Shown here one piece after another: positions 44,426 through 53,928 of a stretch of 64,000 bases of DNA. This stretch comes from Streptomyces sp. S465 (GTDB taxonomy: Bacteria; Actinomycetota; Actinomycetes; Streptomycetales; Streptomycetaceae): assembly GCF_026898115.1 (NCBI RefSeq), contig NZ_CP114036.1, positions 434,001 to 498,000 on the forward strand. The letters run 5' to 3'. Both the position numbers and the translations under genes were made by a program. Positions within the stretch are counted from its first letter, which is position 1. Every line of letters begins with the position of its first letter. Below the pieces are notes generated by a model. That model was not told the origin of the DNA and searched no databases. It worked only from the letters and a program-made list of their open reading frames with translations.

Positions 44426-45400
44426 TTACGGACGGCTGCGGCCGGGGACCGGAGCGCCGTCGGGCCCCACCCGGACGAACGGTCCGCGCACCGTGCGGCC
44501 GGTCAGGCTGCGGTAGGCGGCGGGGCGGCGGAAGGCGTCCCCCCAGGCCTCCCGGCGCCGGTAGTCGCGCAGCGCGTCGAGGTCGAAGACCGCCGGATAG
44601 ATCCCCTCGGCCTCGCCCGCCTCGATCACCAGGGTGTTCCGCGACCGGCCGTCGGCGAAGGCGACGCCGTCGTGGGCGACGGAGTGGCCCCAGCCGGGAC
44701 CGGCGTAGTTGGCCAGGGCCATCCCGGTCATGTTCTCCGTGGCGCGGGAGCGGAACTGGGAGAGCCGGTTGCTCTCCAGCTCGCAGGCGTTCGGGGTGAG
44801 GACGATCTCCGCTCCGGCGAGCATCAGGGCGCGGGCGCTCTCCGGGAACTCACGGTCGTAGCAGATCATCACCCCGGTCATCACCTCGCCCACCGCCGTG
44901 TCCAGGACGCATACCTCGAACCCCGTCCCCGGGGTCAGGGCGGCCTCGGGCAGGTCGAAGGCGCAGGTGTGCACCTTGGCGTAGGTCAGGACCAGCCGGC
45001 CGTGCCGGTCGATGAGGGAGCAGGTGTTGCGCGGCGGCCCGTCCCAGCGCTCCAGATAGGTGAGCGCGATCGCCATCTCGAGCTCGGCGGCCAGTTCGCG
45101 GAAGCGGGTGACGAAGGGCGAGTCGCGGGTGATCGGCTCGCCGAGCCAGACGGGTTCGGGCCGCGGTGCGGCCGAGGGGCGGGCGCCGTCCCACAGCGAC
45201 GGATGACGGTAGAGGTCGCCGTCGGCGGAGCCGTCCGGGACGGCGGAGCGGTAGCCGTTGCTCCACATCTCGGGGAAGAGCGCGATGTCCGCGCCGAGGG
45301 CCCTGGCCCGTCGGCAGGCCGCCTCGCCGAGGGCGAGGTTCGCGCGCGGGTCGTGACCGGGCGGAGCGAGCTGGAGCAGGGCGACGGTGAGGGGGGTCAT
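44426..45400 (-). CDS. Carbon-nitrogen hydrolase (nitrilase superfamily)
   Basis: A 324-residue enzyme with the Glu-Lys-Cys triad: Glu in IALFPEMWSNGY, Lys in LVLTYAKVHTCAFD and Cys in GVMICYDREFPESAR. It hydrolyses a C-N bond, most likely of an amide, carbamoyl compound or omega-amide; the exact branch cannot be fixed. AAGGAGG at about 45409-45415 precedes ATG 45400. It is transcribed in the same direction as the TA pair but separated by about 110 bp. Confidence 0.9.
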   Translation of the reverse strand: MTPLTVALLQLAPPGHDPRANLALGEAACRRARALGADIALFPEMWSNGYRSAVPDGSADGDLYRHPSLWDGARPSAAPRPEPVWLGEPITRDSPFVTRFRELAAELEMAIALTYLERWDGPPRNTCSLIDRHGRLVLTYAKVHTCAFDLPEAALTPGTGFEVCVLDTAVGEVMTGVMICYDREFPESARALMLAGAEIVLTPNACELESNRLSQFRSRATENMTGMALANYAGPGWGHSVAHDGVAFADGRSRNTLVIEAGEAEGIYPAVFDLDALRDYRRREAWGDAFRRPAAYRSLTGRTVRGPFVRVGPDGAPVPGRSRP

Positions 45401-45572
45401 GGCGGATGCCTCCTTCGGTCTTCGATGACGTGCGGATGGTGCGAAGGAGGTTTCCGGCGGGCCCCGGGGGCGGGGCGGGCGTCACAGCATGCCACCACGC
45501 TACCTGCGGGCGGGGTGAGTTGACGAGGGGCCGAGGCCGGGGTCGGGGCCCGGCGTAGGGAGGGTGCGGGGC

Positions 45573-47516
45573 TCAGAAGCCGGCGTCCGCCGCCCACCGG
45601 GTGAGTTCGCTCCGGGCGGCCGCGCGCAGCTCGGCCGAGGAACCGGCGGTGCCGTCGGCGATCAGCGCGTAATGCACGGTGCCCGCGTCGGCCGGGGCGG
45701 AGAGCACCAGCCGGTGCCCGTCGGTGTCGCCGGGCTCCGCGGCGGTGGCGATGGGGTGGTCGGCGGTGTGGCCGTGTGCGGTGTAGGCGGGCGGTCCGGT
45801 GACGGTGCCCAGATCGGAGACGACGGTGGTCCGGGCGGGGTCGAAGTCGCGTGGCAGGCGCAGTTCGGTGGGCGCGTCGGTGCCGCCGTCGGAGCGCCAC
45901 ACCAGCATGCCGTAGCGGCCGGAGCCGGTGAGCTTCGCGACGTTCGGCAGGCTGCTGGGGACGCGGTCCCAGCTGAGCGTGGTGGAGCCGTCCCGGGAGC
46001 GGTCCTCGAAGGTGAAGGCGAGGGTGGTGCCCGCGACGGCGCGCGGGTAGAGCCGGTCGAGCAGCCGGGTGTCCTGGCGCAGCGCGGCGTCGCCGGAGTC
46101 GTCGAGGCGGACGGCCGAGAGGTCCTCGCCGTTCCAGGCGTCGCCCTCGGTGAGGATCTCCCCGGTGTCGCCGTTCATGGCCTCGTGGTGGCGGCCGCTG
46201 TAGATGTCCCACTGCCACTGGGTGGAGGAGAGCACGGCGCCGGAGGCGGCCGGCCGGGTCCACCAGGTGGCGCCGGGGAGGCGGGAGTCGAGTGCCTGGT
46301 ACATGCCCTTGACGACGGTGGGGGCCTTGTCGGAGGTGAAGCCGGTCAGCGGATGGCCGAACTCGCTCATGACGGCGGGGAGGTCCAGGGCGGCGGAGCG
46401 GTCGCGCAGGGCGCCGAAGTCGGCCGCGTACTGGCCGTCGGCCGCCTTGCCGGGCATGAAGACGCCGGAGATGGCCTTCTGGTCGTAGTAGTGGGTGTTG
46501 AGGACGTAGTCGGGGCCCGGCTTCGCGGTGTCGAGGAAGCCGCCTTCCTGGCGCTGGAAGTCCAGGTTGGAGTTCCAGAACATGTTGGGCTCCACGAAGG
46601 CGGGTTTGTCCTGCCAGCCCGCGGCGTCCATCCGGGCGCGGAACTTCTCGTAGAAGGGCCACAGCACGCTCTTCTCCCAGGTGCGGCTGTTCTGGCCGGC
46701 GTCGTAGACGCCCGCGTAGGGCTCGTTGAGCGGGTCGAAGCCGACGACGCGGGTGAACTCGTCGGCGGTGAGGTGCCGCGCCAGGTGGCTCATGGTCTTC
46801 TCGGCGGTGTCCAGGAAGGCGTCCTGGACCCCGATGGTGCCCGCGTCGGTGGTCAGGGCGCGGTTGTGCCAGAAGTCGCGGGTGGCGGTCGTGACGGCCT
46901 GGTTCTGGGTGATGTTCTGGCCCCAGTGGAAGCAGATGCCGCAGGACTCCTTCGGGTATCCGCCCGCGTCGACGACCCATTCCGGTGCGCCGTCGCCGCT
47001 GTACCAGCTGTCCTGATCGAAGAGGTGGCGGGAGTACAGGTCCTGGTGGAAGTCGGGGAAGACCCGGATTCCGGCGTCGAGGAACGCCTTCATCTGTGCG
47101 GTGGCCCGCTCCAGGTAGCCGGTGTCCACCTGGCCGGGCCGGGGCTCGGCATGGGCCCAGGAGAGCAGGAAGCGCACCGCGTTGGCGCCGGTCAGGTCGC
47201 GCATGGCGGCGGCGGATGTCCTGGCGTCGGCGGTGGTGGCGAAGGGCAGTCCGCCGTTCTCCTCCAGTTTGGTCTCGCCGGAGACGTTGAACCCGCGCAG
47301 CACGACCTCGCGGCCGTGGCCGTCGGCGAACCGGGTGCCGTCCACGGTCACCCGGTCCGCCGCCCGCCCGTCGAACCAGGGCGCCTCGGCCGCGGCCGCC
47401 GGGGTGCCCGGGGCCGCGGCGGCCGCCGCCAGCAGCGCCACGGCCGCCCCGAGCAACCGGGTGCGACCCGGTCGGGGGCGGCCGGTCCGTGTCCCTCGCG
47501 TCTCATGAGTCGGCAT
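45573..47516 (-). CDS. Secreted GH5 glycosidase, endoglycoceramidase-like
   Basis: A 647-residue exo-protein. Sec leader RTRLLGAAVALLAAAAAAPG is followed by a GH5 barrel: VLRGFNVSGETKLEENGGLP, NAVRFLLSWAHAEP, VFPDFHQDLYSRHLFDQDSW, acid/base Glu in GFDPLNEPYAGVYD and nucleophile Glu in PAVMSEFGHPLTGF. A C-terminal beta-sandwich ends it. The barrel looks most like endoglycoceramidase-related GH5, which cut the sugar-lipid bond of glycolipids or steroid/plant glucosides. A beta-glucanase role is less likely. No CBM is visible. Confidence 0.82.
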   Translation of the reverse strand: MPTHETRGTRTGRPRPGRTRLLGAAVALLAAAAAAPGTPAAAAEAPWFDGRAADRVTVDGTRFADGHGREVVLRGFNVSGETKLEENGGLPFATTADARTSAAAMRDLTGANAVRFLLSWAHAEPRPGQVDTGYLERATAQMKAFLDAGIRVFPDFHQDLYSRHLFDQDSWYSGDGAPEWVVDAGGYPKESCGICFHWGQNITQNQAVTTATRDFWHNRALTTDAGTIGVQDAFLDTAEKTMSHLARHLTADEFTRVVGFDPLNEPYAGVYDAGQNSRTWEKSVLWPFYEKFRARMDAAGWQDKPAFVEPNMFWNSNLDFQRQEGGFLDTAKPGPDYVLNTHYYDQKAISGVFMPGKAADGQYAADFGALRDRSAALDLPAVMSEFGHPLTGFTSDKAPTVVKGMYQALDSRLPGATWWTRPAASGAVLSSTQWQWDIYSGRHHEAMNGDTGEILTEGDAWNGEDLSAVRLDDSGDAALRQDTRLLDRLYPRAVAGTTLAFTFEDRSRDGSTTLSWDRVPSSLPNVAKLTGSGRYGMLVWRSDGGTDAPTELRLPRDFDPARTTVVSDLGTVTGPPAYTAHGHTADHPIATAAEPGDTDGHRLVLSAPADAGTVHYALIADGTAGSSAELRAAARSELTRWAADAGF

Positions 47517-47593
47517 GGACCTACCGTCCAGTAAACCTGAGGGCCCGTCAACTCCTCGCGCACGGACGGTTGTTCAGCGCGACGGCGACGCGG

Positions 47594-49048
47594 TTACCGC
47601 TGGAATCCGGCACCCAGGGTCGCACTGGCCTCCGGCGCGCCGAGGGCGTTGGGCCCGAAGGAGACGACGCCGTCGGTGGTGAGCCCGCCGGCCTGGCCGC
47701 GCAGCACCCATGCCGCGCCACTGCCGGTCTGGGCGCCGTCCTCGTCGGGGGCGCCCACGACCAGGTCGTCCTTGCCGTCGCCGTCGGTGTCGGCGAGCCC
47801 GACCGCCATGCCGAAGTGGTCGCCCGCCTCGGCGGCCCCGGGGACACCGGCCGTGGCCTGGGTGAACGCCTGGGCTCCGGTGCCGGACAGCCCGTTCGGG
47901 CCGCCGTAGAGCTGGACGACGCTGCCCGCCTCGTCCTGACCGGCCTCCAGGTCCTCGTACGGGATGCCGACGGCGATGTCCGCGTAGCCATCGCCGTTGA
48001 CGTCGCCGGAGCTGAGCGCGTAGCCGAACTGGTCGCCGTCCTCGTTGACGCCCGGGACGCCCGCGGTGTTCTGGTCGATGGTCGTGGTGCGGGTGGCGCT
48101 CGGCCCCGACGCGGTGCCGTAGAGGACCTTGAGGGTGCCGTGGTCGTACGGCAGCTCCTCGACCACGCCCCCGGGCACGGTGCGCAGGATCAGATCGCCG
48201 TAGCCGTCCTTGTCGACGTCGCCGATGGCCGCGGAGGCGGCGTCGGTGATGTCGGTGTGCTCCGGCGACAGACCCTGCTCGTCGCCCTTGAAGAACAGGC
48301 TGGTCTGGGACATCTCCTCGAAGGCGTGGGTGGAGACCAGGTCGTCCTTGCCGTCGCCGGTGATGTCGCCCGCGGTCAGACTGGTCGGCCCGTCGAACCT
48401 GCCGGTGTCGGAGAAGGAGCTGCCCGCCTCCTTGCCGTCGCGGGTGAAGGGGCCGAGGCGGACGCGCACTCCGGTCTGCTCGTCCTCCGAGCCCTCGTTG
48501 ACGGTGACCACGTCGACGAGGTCGGCCTGGCCGTCGCCGTTGAAGTCACCCCCCACGATGTCGCTGTCGCCCCAGTGGTCGCCGTTGCCGGCGGGCAGCT
48601 CGGTGCCGCCGGTCAGCCCGTTCGCCGAACCCCACAGGACCGTGACGGCCGGGGTGTCGCCGGTCTGGACCGCCAGGTCGGTGTAGCCGTCGCCGTCCAG
48701 ATCGCGGGCGACGGTGTGGGCCCCGAAGCGCGCCGACGCGGTGGGGTCGCCGGGTACGCCCTCGGTCGCCTGGCTGATGACCTGGCGGTGGGCGGTGTCC
48801 GCGCCGGAGGCGGAGCCGTAGACCACGGCGACGTAGCCCGCCTTGGCCTTGCCGTCCACCGTGCCGCCGGGGGCGGAGACGGCGAGGTCGGCGTGTCCGT
48901 CGTGGTTGAAGTCGGTCTGCGGGGCCGAGGCCGCGGTGGTGCGGACCTCGGCGGCGCTCGCGGAGGGCACGGCGAGCACAACGGGGGTGGTCACGAGTGC
49001 GACCACCGTCGCGCAGCGCGCGACGGTGGTAAGGGAACGGGGGCGCAC
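47594..49048 (-). CDS. Secreted FG-GAP/integrin-like repeat protein
   Basis: A 484-residue exported protein with leader TTVARCATVVALVTTPVVLA and about seven integrin-alpha-like FG-GAP blades. Each has a calcium loop such as DFNHDGHADLAVSAP, DLDGDGYTDLAV, DFNGDGQADLVD, DVNGDGYADIAVGIP and DTDGDGKDDLVVGAP. This makes a beta-propeller on the cell surface. I start at GTG 49048 (GGAGGA 6 bp upstream). Function unknown; adhesion or binding is the family trend. Confidence 0.87.
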   Translation of the reverse strand: MRPRSLTTVARCATVVALVTTPVVLAVPSASAAEVRTTAASAPQTDFNHDGHADLAVSAPGGTVDGKAKAGYVAVVYGSASGADTAHRQVISQATEGVPGDPTASARFGAHTVARDLDGDGYTDLAVQTGDTPAVTVLWGSANGLTGGTELPAGNGDHWGDSDIVGGDFNGDGQADLVDVVTVNEGSEDEQTGVRVRLGPFTRDGKEAGSSFSDTGRFDGPTSLTAGDITGDGKDDLVSTHAFEEMSQTSLFFKGDEQGLSPEHTDITDAASAAIGDVDKDGYGDLILRTVPGGVVEELPYDHGTLKVLYGTASGPSATRTTTIDQNTAGVPGVNEDGDQFGYALSSGDVNGDGYADIAVGIPYEDLEAGQDEAGSVVQLYGGPNGLSGTGAQAFTQATAGVPGAAEAGDHFGMAVGLADTDGDGKDDLVVGAPDEDGAQTGSGAAWVLRGQAGGLTTDGVVSFGPNALGAPEASATLGAGFQR

Positions 49049-49144
49049 ACATCCTCCAGCTCGTTGATGAGCGTTTACCTGATGTACACCCACGAGGACT
49101 GGTGGCGCCGCCGCGAGGTTGTACCGCTCGTCCTGGGATTTTCC

Positions 49145-50179
49145 CTAGTCCGCCGCGTCCACGTAGCGCAACACGCCCATCATGTGCGTTTCGTCGATCT
49201 CCTCCGTGGCGGTCGCCGCACATTCCGCCAGCCGCTTGGTGAGGGTGTCGGCGTCGATCCCGGTGCCGATCAGCACCAGCTGGGTGACCCGGGGCTCACC
49301 GGGCTCCCAGGGCGAGGGCTGGAAGCGGAGGTACGACCCGACCGCGTGCAGTCCGAACTTCCGCTCCCGGCCCGCGCCCGCGAAGTGGAGGAAGCCCTTG
49401 ACGCGGTAGAGGCCCACCGGGCGGCTGTCGAGGAATGCCATCAGCCGTTGCGGATGGAGCGGCTCGGCCGAGGTGAACTCCACGCTCTGGTACGCGGCGT
49501 GCAGGTGGTGGCCGTGCTCGTGGCCGTCGGCGCACACATCGGCGAACGACAGTTGCCGGAAGCGTTCCTCGGAGGCCTCGCGGGGCCGGTGGTCGAACAG
49601 CAGAGCGGGGTCGACGCGCCCGTGCGCGGCGGTCAGCACCGGCGCGCCGGGGGCGATCTCCTGGAGGGTCTCCAGGAGATCGTCCCGCTCGTCCTCGGTG
49701 ACGCGGCCGGTCTTGTTGAGCACCACGAGGTCGGCGGCGCGGACGTGGCGATCGAGCTCGGGATGGCGGGCGCGGGTGTCCCCGAACTCCGCCGCGTCCA
49801 CGACCTCCACCAGCCCGCCGTAGACGATCCGCTCATTGGTGCTGGACAGCAGCGCACGGATCATGCTCTGCGGCTCGGCCAGACCGCTGGCCTCGATCAC
49901 CACGACATCGATGCGCAGCTCCGGCTCGGTGAGCCGGGCGAGCATCTCGTCCATCTCGGAGGCGTCCGCCGCACAGCACAGACAGCCGTTCTCGATCGGG
50001 ATCATCGAGTCGACCTGTCCGGCGACGGCCAGGGCGTCGATGTTGATGGACCCGAAGTCGTTGACGATGACCCCGATCCGGGTGTCCGCGCTGTCCCGCA
50101 TCAGATGGTTGAGCATCGTGGTCTTCCCGGAGCCCAGAAAACCCGTGACGAGGATGACCGGAATCCGTTGTGTGGCCAA
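49145..50179 (-). CDS. CobW/G3E-family GTPase, metallochaperone-like
   Basis: A 344-residue GTPase. Walker A TGFLGSGKTTMLNHL, the metal-binding CxCC motif in IENGCLCCAADASEMD, the GTP-specificity segment VVLNKTGRV and a His-rich patch DGHEHGHHLH are followed by the CobW_C domain. CxCC plus a His patch points to zinc (COG0523) rather than cobalt. The start is TTG 50179 with GGAGAG upstream, an unusual codon that may keep expression low. No Zur-box-like palindrome was seen in the leader. Confidence 0.88.
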   Translation of the reverse strand: MATQRIPVILVTGFLGSGKTTMLNHLMRDSADTRIGVIVNDFGSINIDALAVAGQVDSMIPIENGCLCCAADASEMDEMLARLTEPELRIDVVVIEASGLAEPQSMIRALLSSTNERIVYGGLVEVVDAAEFGDTRARHPELDRHVRAADLVVLNKTGRVTEDERDDLLETLQEIAPGAPVLTAAHGRVDPALLFDHRPREASEERFRQLSFADVCADGHEHGHHLHAAYQSVEFTSAEPLHPQRLMAFLDSRPVGLYRVKGFLHFAGAGRERKFGLHAVGSYLRFQPSPWEPGEPRVTQLVLIGTGIDADTLTKRLAECAATATEEIDETHMMGVLRYVDAAD

Positions 50180-50255
50180 GGCGCGTCTCTCCGTGCAGGG
50201 TGTCGGTGTTCGCGGACGGACCGCTCATGCTATCCGGCCACCGGCCGGCCGGCCG

Positions 50256-51263
50256 TCAGGGGATGTCCACCCCCGCCTCCGCCGAGAGACGGTCGATCTC
50301 GGCCAGCTCGGCGTCGCTGAAGCCGGGCGAGTCCAGGACCGCGATGTTCTGCTCCAGCTGGGCGACGCCGCTCGCGCCGATCAGCACCGAGACCACCCGC
50401 GGATCGCGCAGCACCCATGCGAGTGCCAGCTGGGCGAGGGTCTGGCCGCGCCCCTGGGCGAGCTTGTTCAGGGCGTGCAGCAGGGTCAGCCGCTCCTCGG
50501 TGAGCGTCTCGCGCTTGAGGAAGTGGCCGAGCGCCATGCGCGAATCGGCGGGCACCCCGTGCAGATAGCGGTCGGTGAGCTGGCCCTGCGCGAGCGGCGA
50601 GTAGGCGATGACCCCGACGCCCGCCTCGGCCGACGCCTGGAGCACCCCGCCCTCGACGTCGCGCTGGAGGATCGAGTACGGATGCTGGTTGATCAGGTAC
50701 GGGGTGCGCAGGTCCGTCAGGATCGCGGCGGCCTCGGCGATCGCCTCCGGCGGGTAGTTGGACAGGCCGGCGTAAAGCGCCTTGCCCTGCCGCACCGCGG
50801 TGTCGAGGGCCCCCATGGTCTCCTCGAGCGGGGTGTCGGGGTCGAAGCGGTGCGAGTAGAAGACGTCGACGTAGTCCAGGCCCATCCGGGACAGCGACTG
50901 GTCGAGGCTGGCGAGGACGTACTTGCGCGAACCCCATTCGCCGTACGGCCCCGGCCACATGAGGTATCCGGCCTTGCTGGCGATGAAGAGCTCATCGCGA
51001 TAGGGGCGGAAGTCCTGGGCGAAGAGCGCGCCGAAGTTGGTCTCGGCGCTGCCGGGCGGCGGACCGTAGTTGTTGGCCAGGTCGATGTGGGTGACGCCGA
51101 GGTCGAAGGCGCGGCGCAGCACCGCGCGCTGGGTCTCCAGGGGGTGGGTGTCGCCGAAGTTGTGCCACAGCCCGAGCGAGACCTTCGGCAGCAGCACACC
51201 GCTGCGTCCGCAGCGCTGGTACTGCATGGAGTCGTAGCGGTTCTCGGCGGCGAGGTGGACCAT
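50256..51263 (-). CDS. Aldo/keto reductase, YghZ-like
   Basis: A 335-residue NADPH-dependent reductase. The tetrad is visible as Asp and Tyr in HIDLANNYGPPPG, Lys in LFIASKAGYLM and His in DVFYSHRFD. LPKVSLGLWHNFGD and the closing IGASGVAQLEQNIAVLDSP fit the L-glyceraldehyde-3-phosphate reductase/methylglyoxal reductase branch. The head VHLAAENRYDSMQYQRCGRSG is usual for actinobacterial members, supporting ATG 51263 rather than 51227. It follows the DUF1680 gene by position but transcript sharing is uncertain. Confidence 0.88.
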   Translation of the reverse strand: MVHLAAENRYDSMQYQRCGRSGVLLPKVSLGLWHNFGDTHPLETQRAVLRRAFDLGVTHIDLANNYGPPPGSAETNFGALFAQDFRPYRDELFIASKAGYLMWPGPYGEWGSRKYVLASLDQSLSRMGLDYVDVFYSHRFDPDTPLEETMGALDTAVRQGKALYAGLSNYPPEAIAEAAAILTDLRTPYLINQHPYSILQRDVEGGVLQASAEAGVGVIAYSPLAQGQLTDRYLHGVPADSRMALGHFLKRETLTEERLTLLHALNKLAQGRGQTLAQLALAWVLRDPRVVSVLIGASGVAQLEQNIAVLDSPGFSDAELAEIDRLSAEAGVDIP

Positions 51264-51336
51264 GCGCGTCGTCCTTGTCCGTGCGGTGCGGTCGGGGGCG
51301 GGCGGGCCGTGGGGACGGCCCGCCCGCCCGAGCTTG

Positions 51337-53880
51337 TCAGCTTTGGGCCAGAGTGGCGACCTCCTGCGCGCTCAGTGTTCTGCCGTAGATCCGGAAGTCG
51401 TCGAAAGCGGCCTTGAGATACGGGTCCGGGTACTGCGATCTGCCGAGGTAGCCGGCGCGGATGTGGTTGCCGAAGTGGATGGGCTCGACGGTGATGGCGG
51501 TGTTGCGTCCCACCTCGCGCCCGTCGGTGTAGAGGACGGCCGTGCCGTCGCCGTAGGTGAGGGCGACATGGACCCACTGGCCGGTGGGCAGCGGGTCGGC
51601 CTCGATGCGCTGTTCGGCTCCGCCGCCGCCCGCGGTGATGGCGAAGCGCAGCTTTCCGGAGTCGGCGACGGGGGTGAGGAACATATTGGCGGTGACCCCG
51701 GTGCCGATGTCGAAGATCCGGGTCCAGGTGGCGGGTGTGCCGTCCAGCCGGACCCAGGTGGCCAGGGAGTACGCGCCGGCGCCGGCGAGGACGTCGTCGG
51801 CCAGGGCGACATAGCCGTCCGTGCCGTTCAGGGCGACCGCGCCGCCGGTCCGGCCCGTCGTCCAGGCGGCGCCGCCGGTGAGCCGGGCGGTCATGCCGTG
51901 GCCGGTCTCGTCGGCGGCGGCGGTGCCGGAGGTCTCGTCGAAGCGGTGCCAGGCGGCGAAGGCGGGCGGTGGGGTGGGCGGCTCGCCGGTCAGCCAGTAG
52001 ACGTTGTAGTACTGGTGGTGGACGCGGGCGACCGGCAGCAGGGTCACGCTCTCCCCGTCGGCCGTGGCGCCGAACCGCAGGGGGTTGGTGGCCTTCTGGG
52101 TGACCGAGCCGGTATCCAGGCGCGGCATGGTCATCCCGGCGCCGCTGCCGTACGCCCCGGCGAGCACGACGGGTCCGTAGAGCACGGCCTGGACATCGGG
52201 GTCGTCGGGGGTCGGCTCGAACGCCGGCGTCATCGGCAGGGTCAGTTCGACCCGGTCGCCGGTCTTCCACCGGCGGTCGATGATCAGCCAGCTGCCGGGC
52301 TCCGGCCGGTCGGCGAGGGTGGTGCCGTTGAGCTTGGCGCGGGCCCCCGCCGCCCACGAGGGGACGCGGACGCGCAGTTCGAGCGGGGCGCCGCCGGAGG
52401 CGACGGTGAGGGTGGTGCTCTGCTGGTCGGGGAAGCCGGTGGTCTGGCGCCAGGTGATGCCCTTCTCCCGCCAGCGCAGCTCGGAGGGGATGAAGAGGTT
52501 CACCAGCAGGGTGCGTTCGGCGTGGGTGTAGATGGTGTCGGCGAACTTGGCCTGGGTTTCCATGCCGCTGCCGTGGTCGCAGGAGAAGTTGTCGTAGTCG
52601 GTGGAGTACTGGTTCGGATCGGTGCCCATGAAGGACGGCTGCTGTTTGAAGGAGCCGGGGGCGAGGCCCGTGTAGTAGATGTTGAAGCCGTGGGCCGAGT
52701 CCGGGTCCTGCTCCCCCAGCATCTGGTTGAACAGGGTGCGCTCGTAGTAGTCGAGCAGCTCGGTGCGGTCCGGCGCGTGGAAGTGGATCAGCCGGGTGAG
52801 CTTGAGCATGTTGTAGCTGTTGCAGTTCTCGCAGCAGGTGTTGGACAGCTGGGCGGCGATGGCATCCGGCTCGTGGAACGCCTCCCCGTTGCTGTTCCCG
52901 CCGATGACATAGGTGTGATGATCGGTGACGATCTTCCAGAAGTTCTCCCCGATGGTGCGGTAGCGGCTGTCGAGCCCCTCCTCCCACAGCCGCATGGCGC
53001 CGACCATCTTGGGGATCTGGGTGTTGGCGTGCAGCCCGGCGAGCTGGTCCTCGTTCCGGGCGAGGGGGTCGAAGACGCGGGCGTGGGTGAAGCGTTCGGC
53101 GACCTCCAGCCAGCGGCTGTCACCGGTGATCGCGTGCAGATCGGCGAGGACGTCGTTCATACCGCCGAACTCGGTCTGGAGCACGCGCTGCATCTGGTCG
53201 TAGCCGAGCTTCCCGGTACGGGTGTCGACCCAGGCGGCCTGGCGATTCACGGTCTCCAGGGCCTCGGCGTTGCCGGTGAGCCGGTACTGGTCGACGAGCC
53301 CGGCCATGATCTTGTGGATGGTGTAGTACGGGGCCCACACCCCGGTGCCGGCCTCCAGCCGGTCGAAGAAGCTCTCCGGGAAGGCCGAGAGATAGCCTTC
53401 GCCGTAGCCCGCGGCCGGGGACTTCGCCTGGCAGGCGGCGAGCGCCGAGACCAGGGTGCGGCTCTTGTCGAGCAGTGCGGTGTCGCCGGTGTTGGCGTAG
53501 GTCAGGGCCAGTCCGGACAGCAGGTGGCCGGTGCTGTGGCCGCGCAGTTCGGTGCTGGGGCTCTCCCAGCCGCCGCAGGGCTGGGCGCTGCTGGGGAGGC
53601 CGACGTTGAGACGGAAGGTGTGCAGCAGCCGGTCGATGTCGACGAAGCGCAGATAGGCGGTGTTGCGGGCCTGGTTGTCCTGGAAGGCGCCGGGGAGCAG
53701 GGTCACGGCGGTGAGCGGGAAGGGCTGGACGCCGGTCAGCGCCTTGGGTTTGCGGGAGGCCGCGGCGGGGGCCGGGGCGGCCGCCTCGGCGGTACCCGCT
53801 CCGGCGGCGGTGAGTGCCACGGCCGCGGTGCCCGCGGCGGCGGTGGTGATGAAGTGCCGTCGGTTGACTGGTTCGCTCAT
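51337..53880 (-). CDS. Tat-exported DUF1680 beta-L-arabinofuranosidase-like enzyme with LamG domain (paralogue)
   Basis: An 847-residue protein, closely similar in layout to the gene at 10030: Tat leader NRRHFITTAAAGTAAVALTAA, (alpha/alpha)6 barrel from RLLHTFRLNVGLPSSAQPCGG, sandwich domains, and a LamG module from about residue 640 (TGRTGGAVALNGTDGYVAL). Motifs are CCENCNSYNML (Glu351, Cys353) and SCDHGSGMETQAKF (Cys434, Asp435). The expected Cys-Cys pair is again Cys-Asp. ATG 53880 with GAGGGAAG is preferred over GTG 53892. It ends the leftward GH43 group, 48 bp after the previous stop. Confidence 0.82.
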   Translation of the reverse strand: MSEPVNRRHFITTAAAGTAAVALTAAGAGTAEAAAPAPAAASRKPKALTGVQPFPLTAVTLLPGAFQDNQARNTAYLRFVDIDRLLHTFRLNVGLPSSAQPCGGWESPSTELRGHSTGHLLSGLALTYANTGDTALLDKSRTLVSALAACQAKSPAAGYGEGYLSAFPESFFDRLEAGTGVWAPYYTIHKIMAGLVDQYRLTGNAEALETVNRQAAWVDTRTGKLGYDQMQRVLQTEFGGMNDVLADLHAITGDSRWLEVAERFTHARVFDPLARNEDQLAGLHANTQIPKMVGAMRLWEEGLDSRYRTIGENFWKIVTDHHTYVIGGNSNGEAFHEPDAIAAQLSNTCCENCNSYNMLKLTRLIHFHAPDRTELLDYYERTLFNQMLGEQDPDSAHGFNIYYTGLAPGSFKQQPSFMGTDPNQYSTDYDNFSCDHGSGMETQAKFADTIYTHAERTLLVNLFIPSELRWREKGITWRQTTGFPDQQSTTLTVASGGAPLELRVRVPSWAAGARAKLNGTTLADRPEPGSWLIIDRRWKTGDRVELTLPMTPAFEPTPDDPDVQAVLYGPVVLAGAYGSGAGMTMPRLDTGSVTQKATNPLRFGATADGESVTLLPVARVHHQYYNVYWLTGEPPTPPPAFAAWHRFDETSGTAAADETGHGMTARLTGGAAWTTGRTGGAVALNGTDGYVALADDVLAGAGAYSLATWVRLDGTPATWTRIFDIGTGVTANMFLTPVADSGKLRFAITAGGGGAEQRIEADPLPTGQWVHVALTYGDGTAVLYTDGREVGRNTAITVEPIHFGNHIRAGYLGRSQYPDPYLKAAFDDFRIYGRTLSAQEVATLAQS

Positions 53881-53928
53881 GACTTCCCTCACTGAGGTTC
53901 GTGAACGCTGGGTCGGTCGGCGGGTCGG

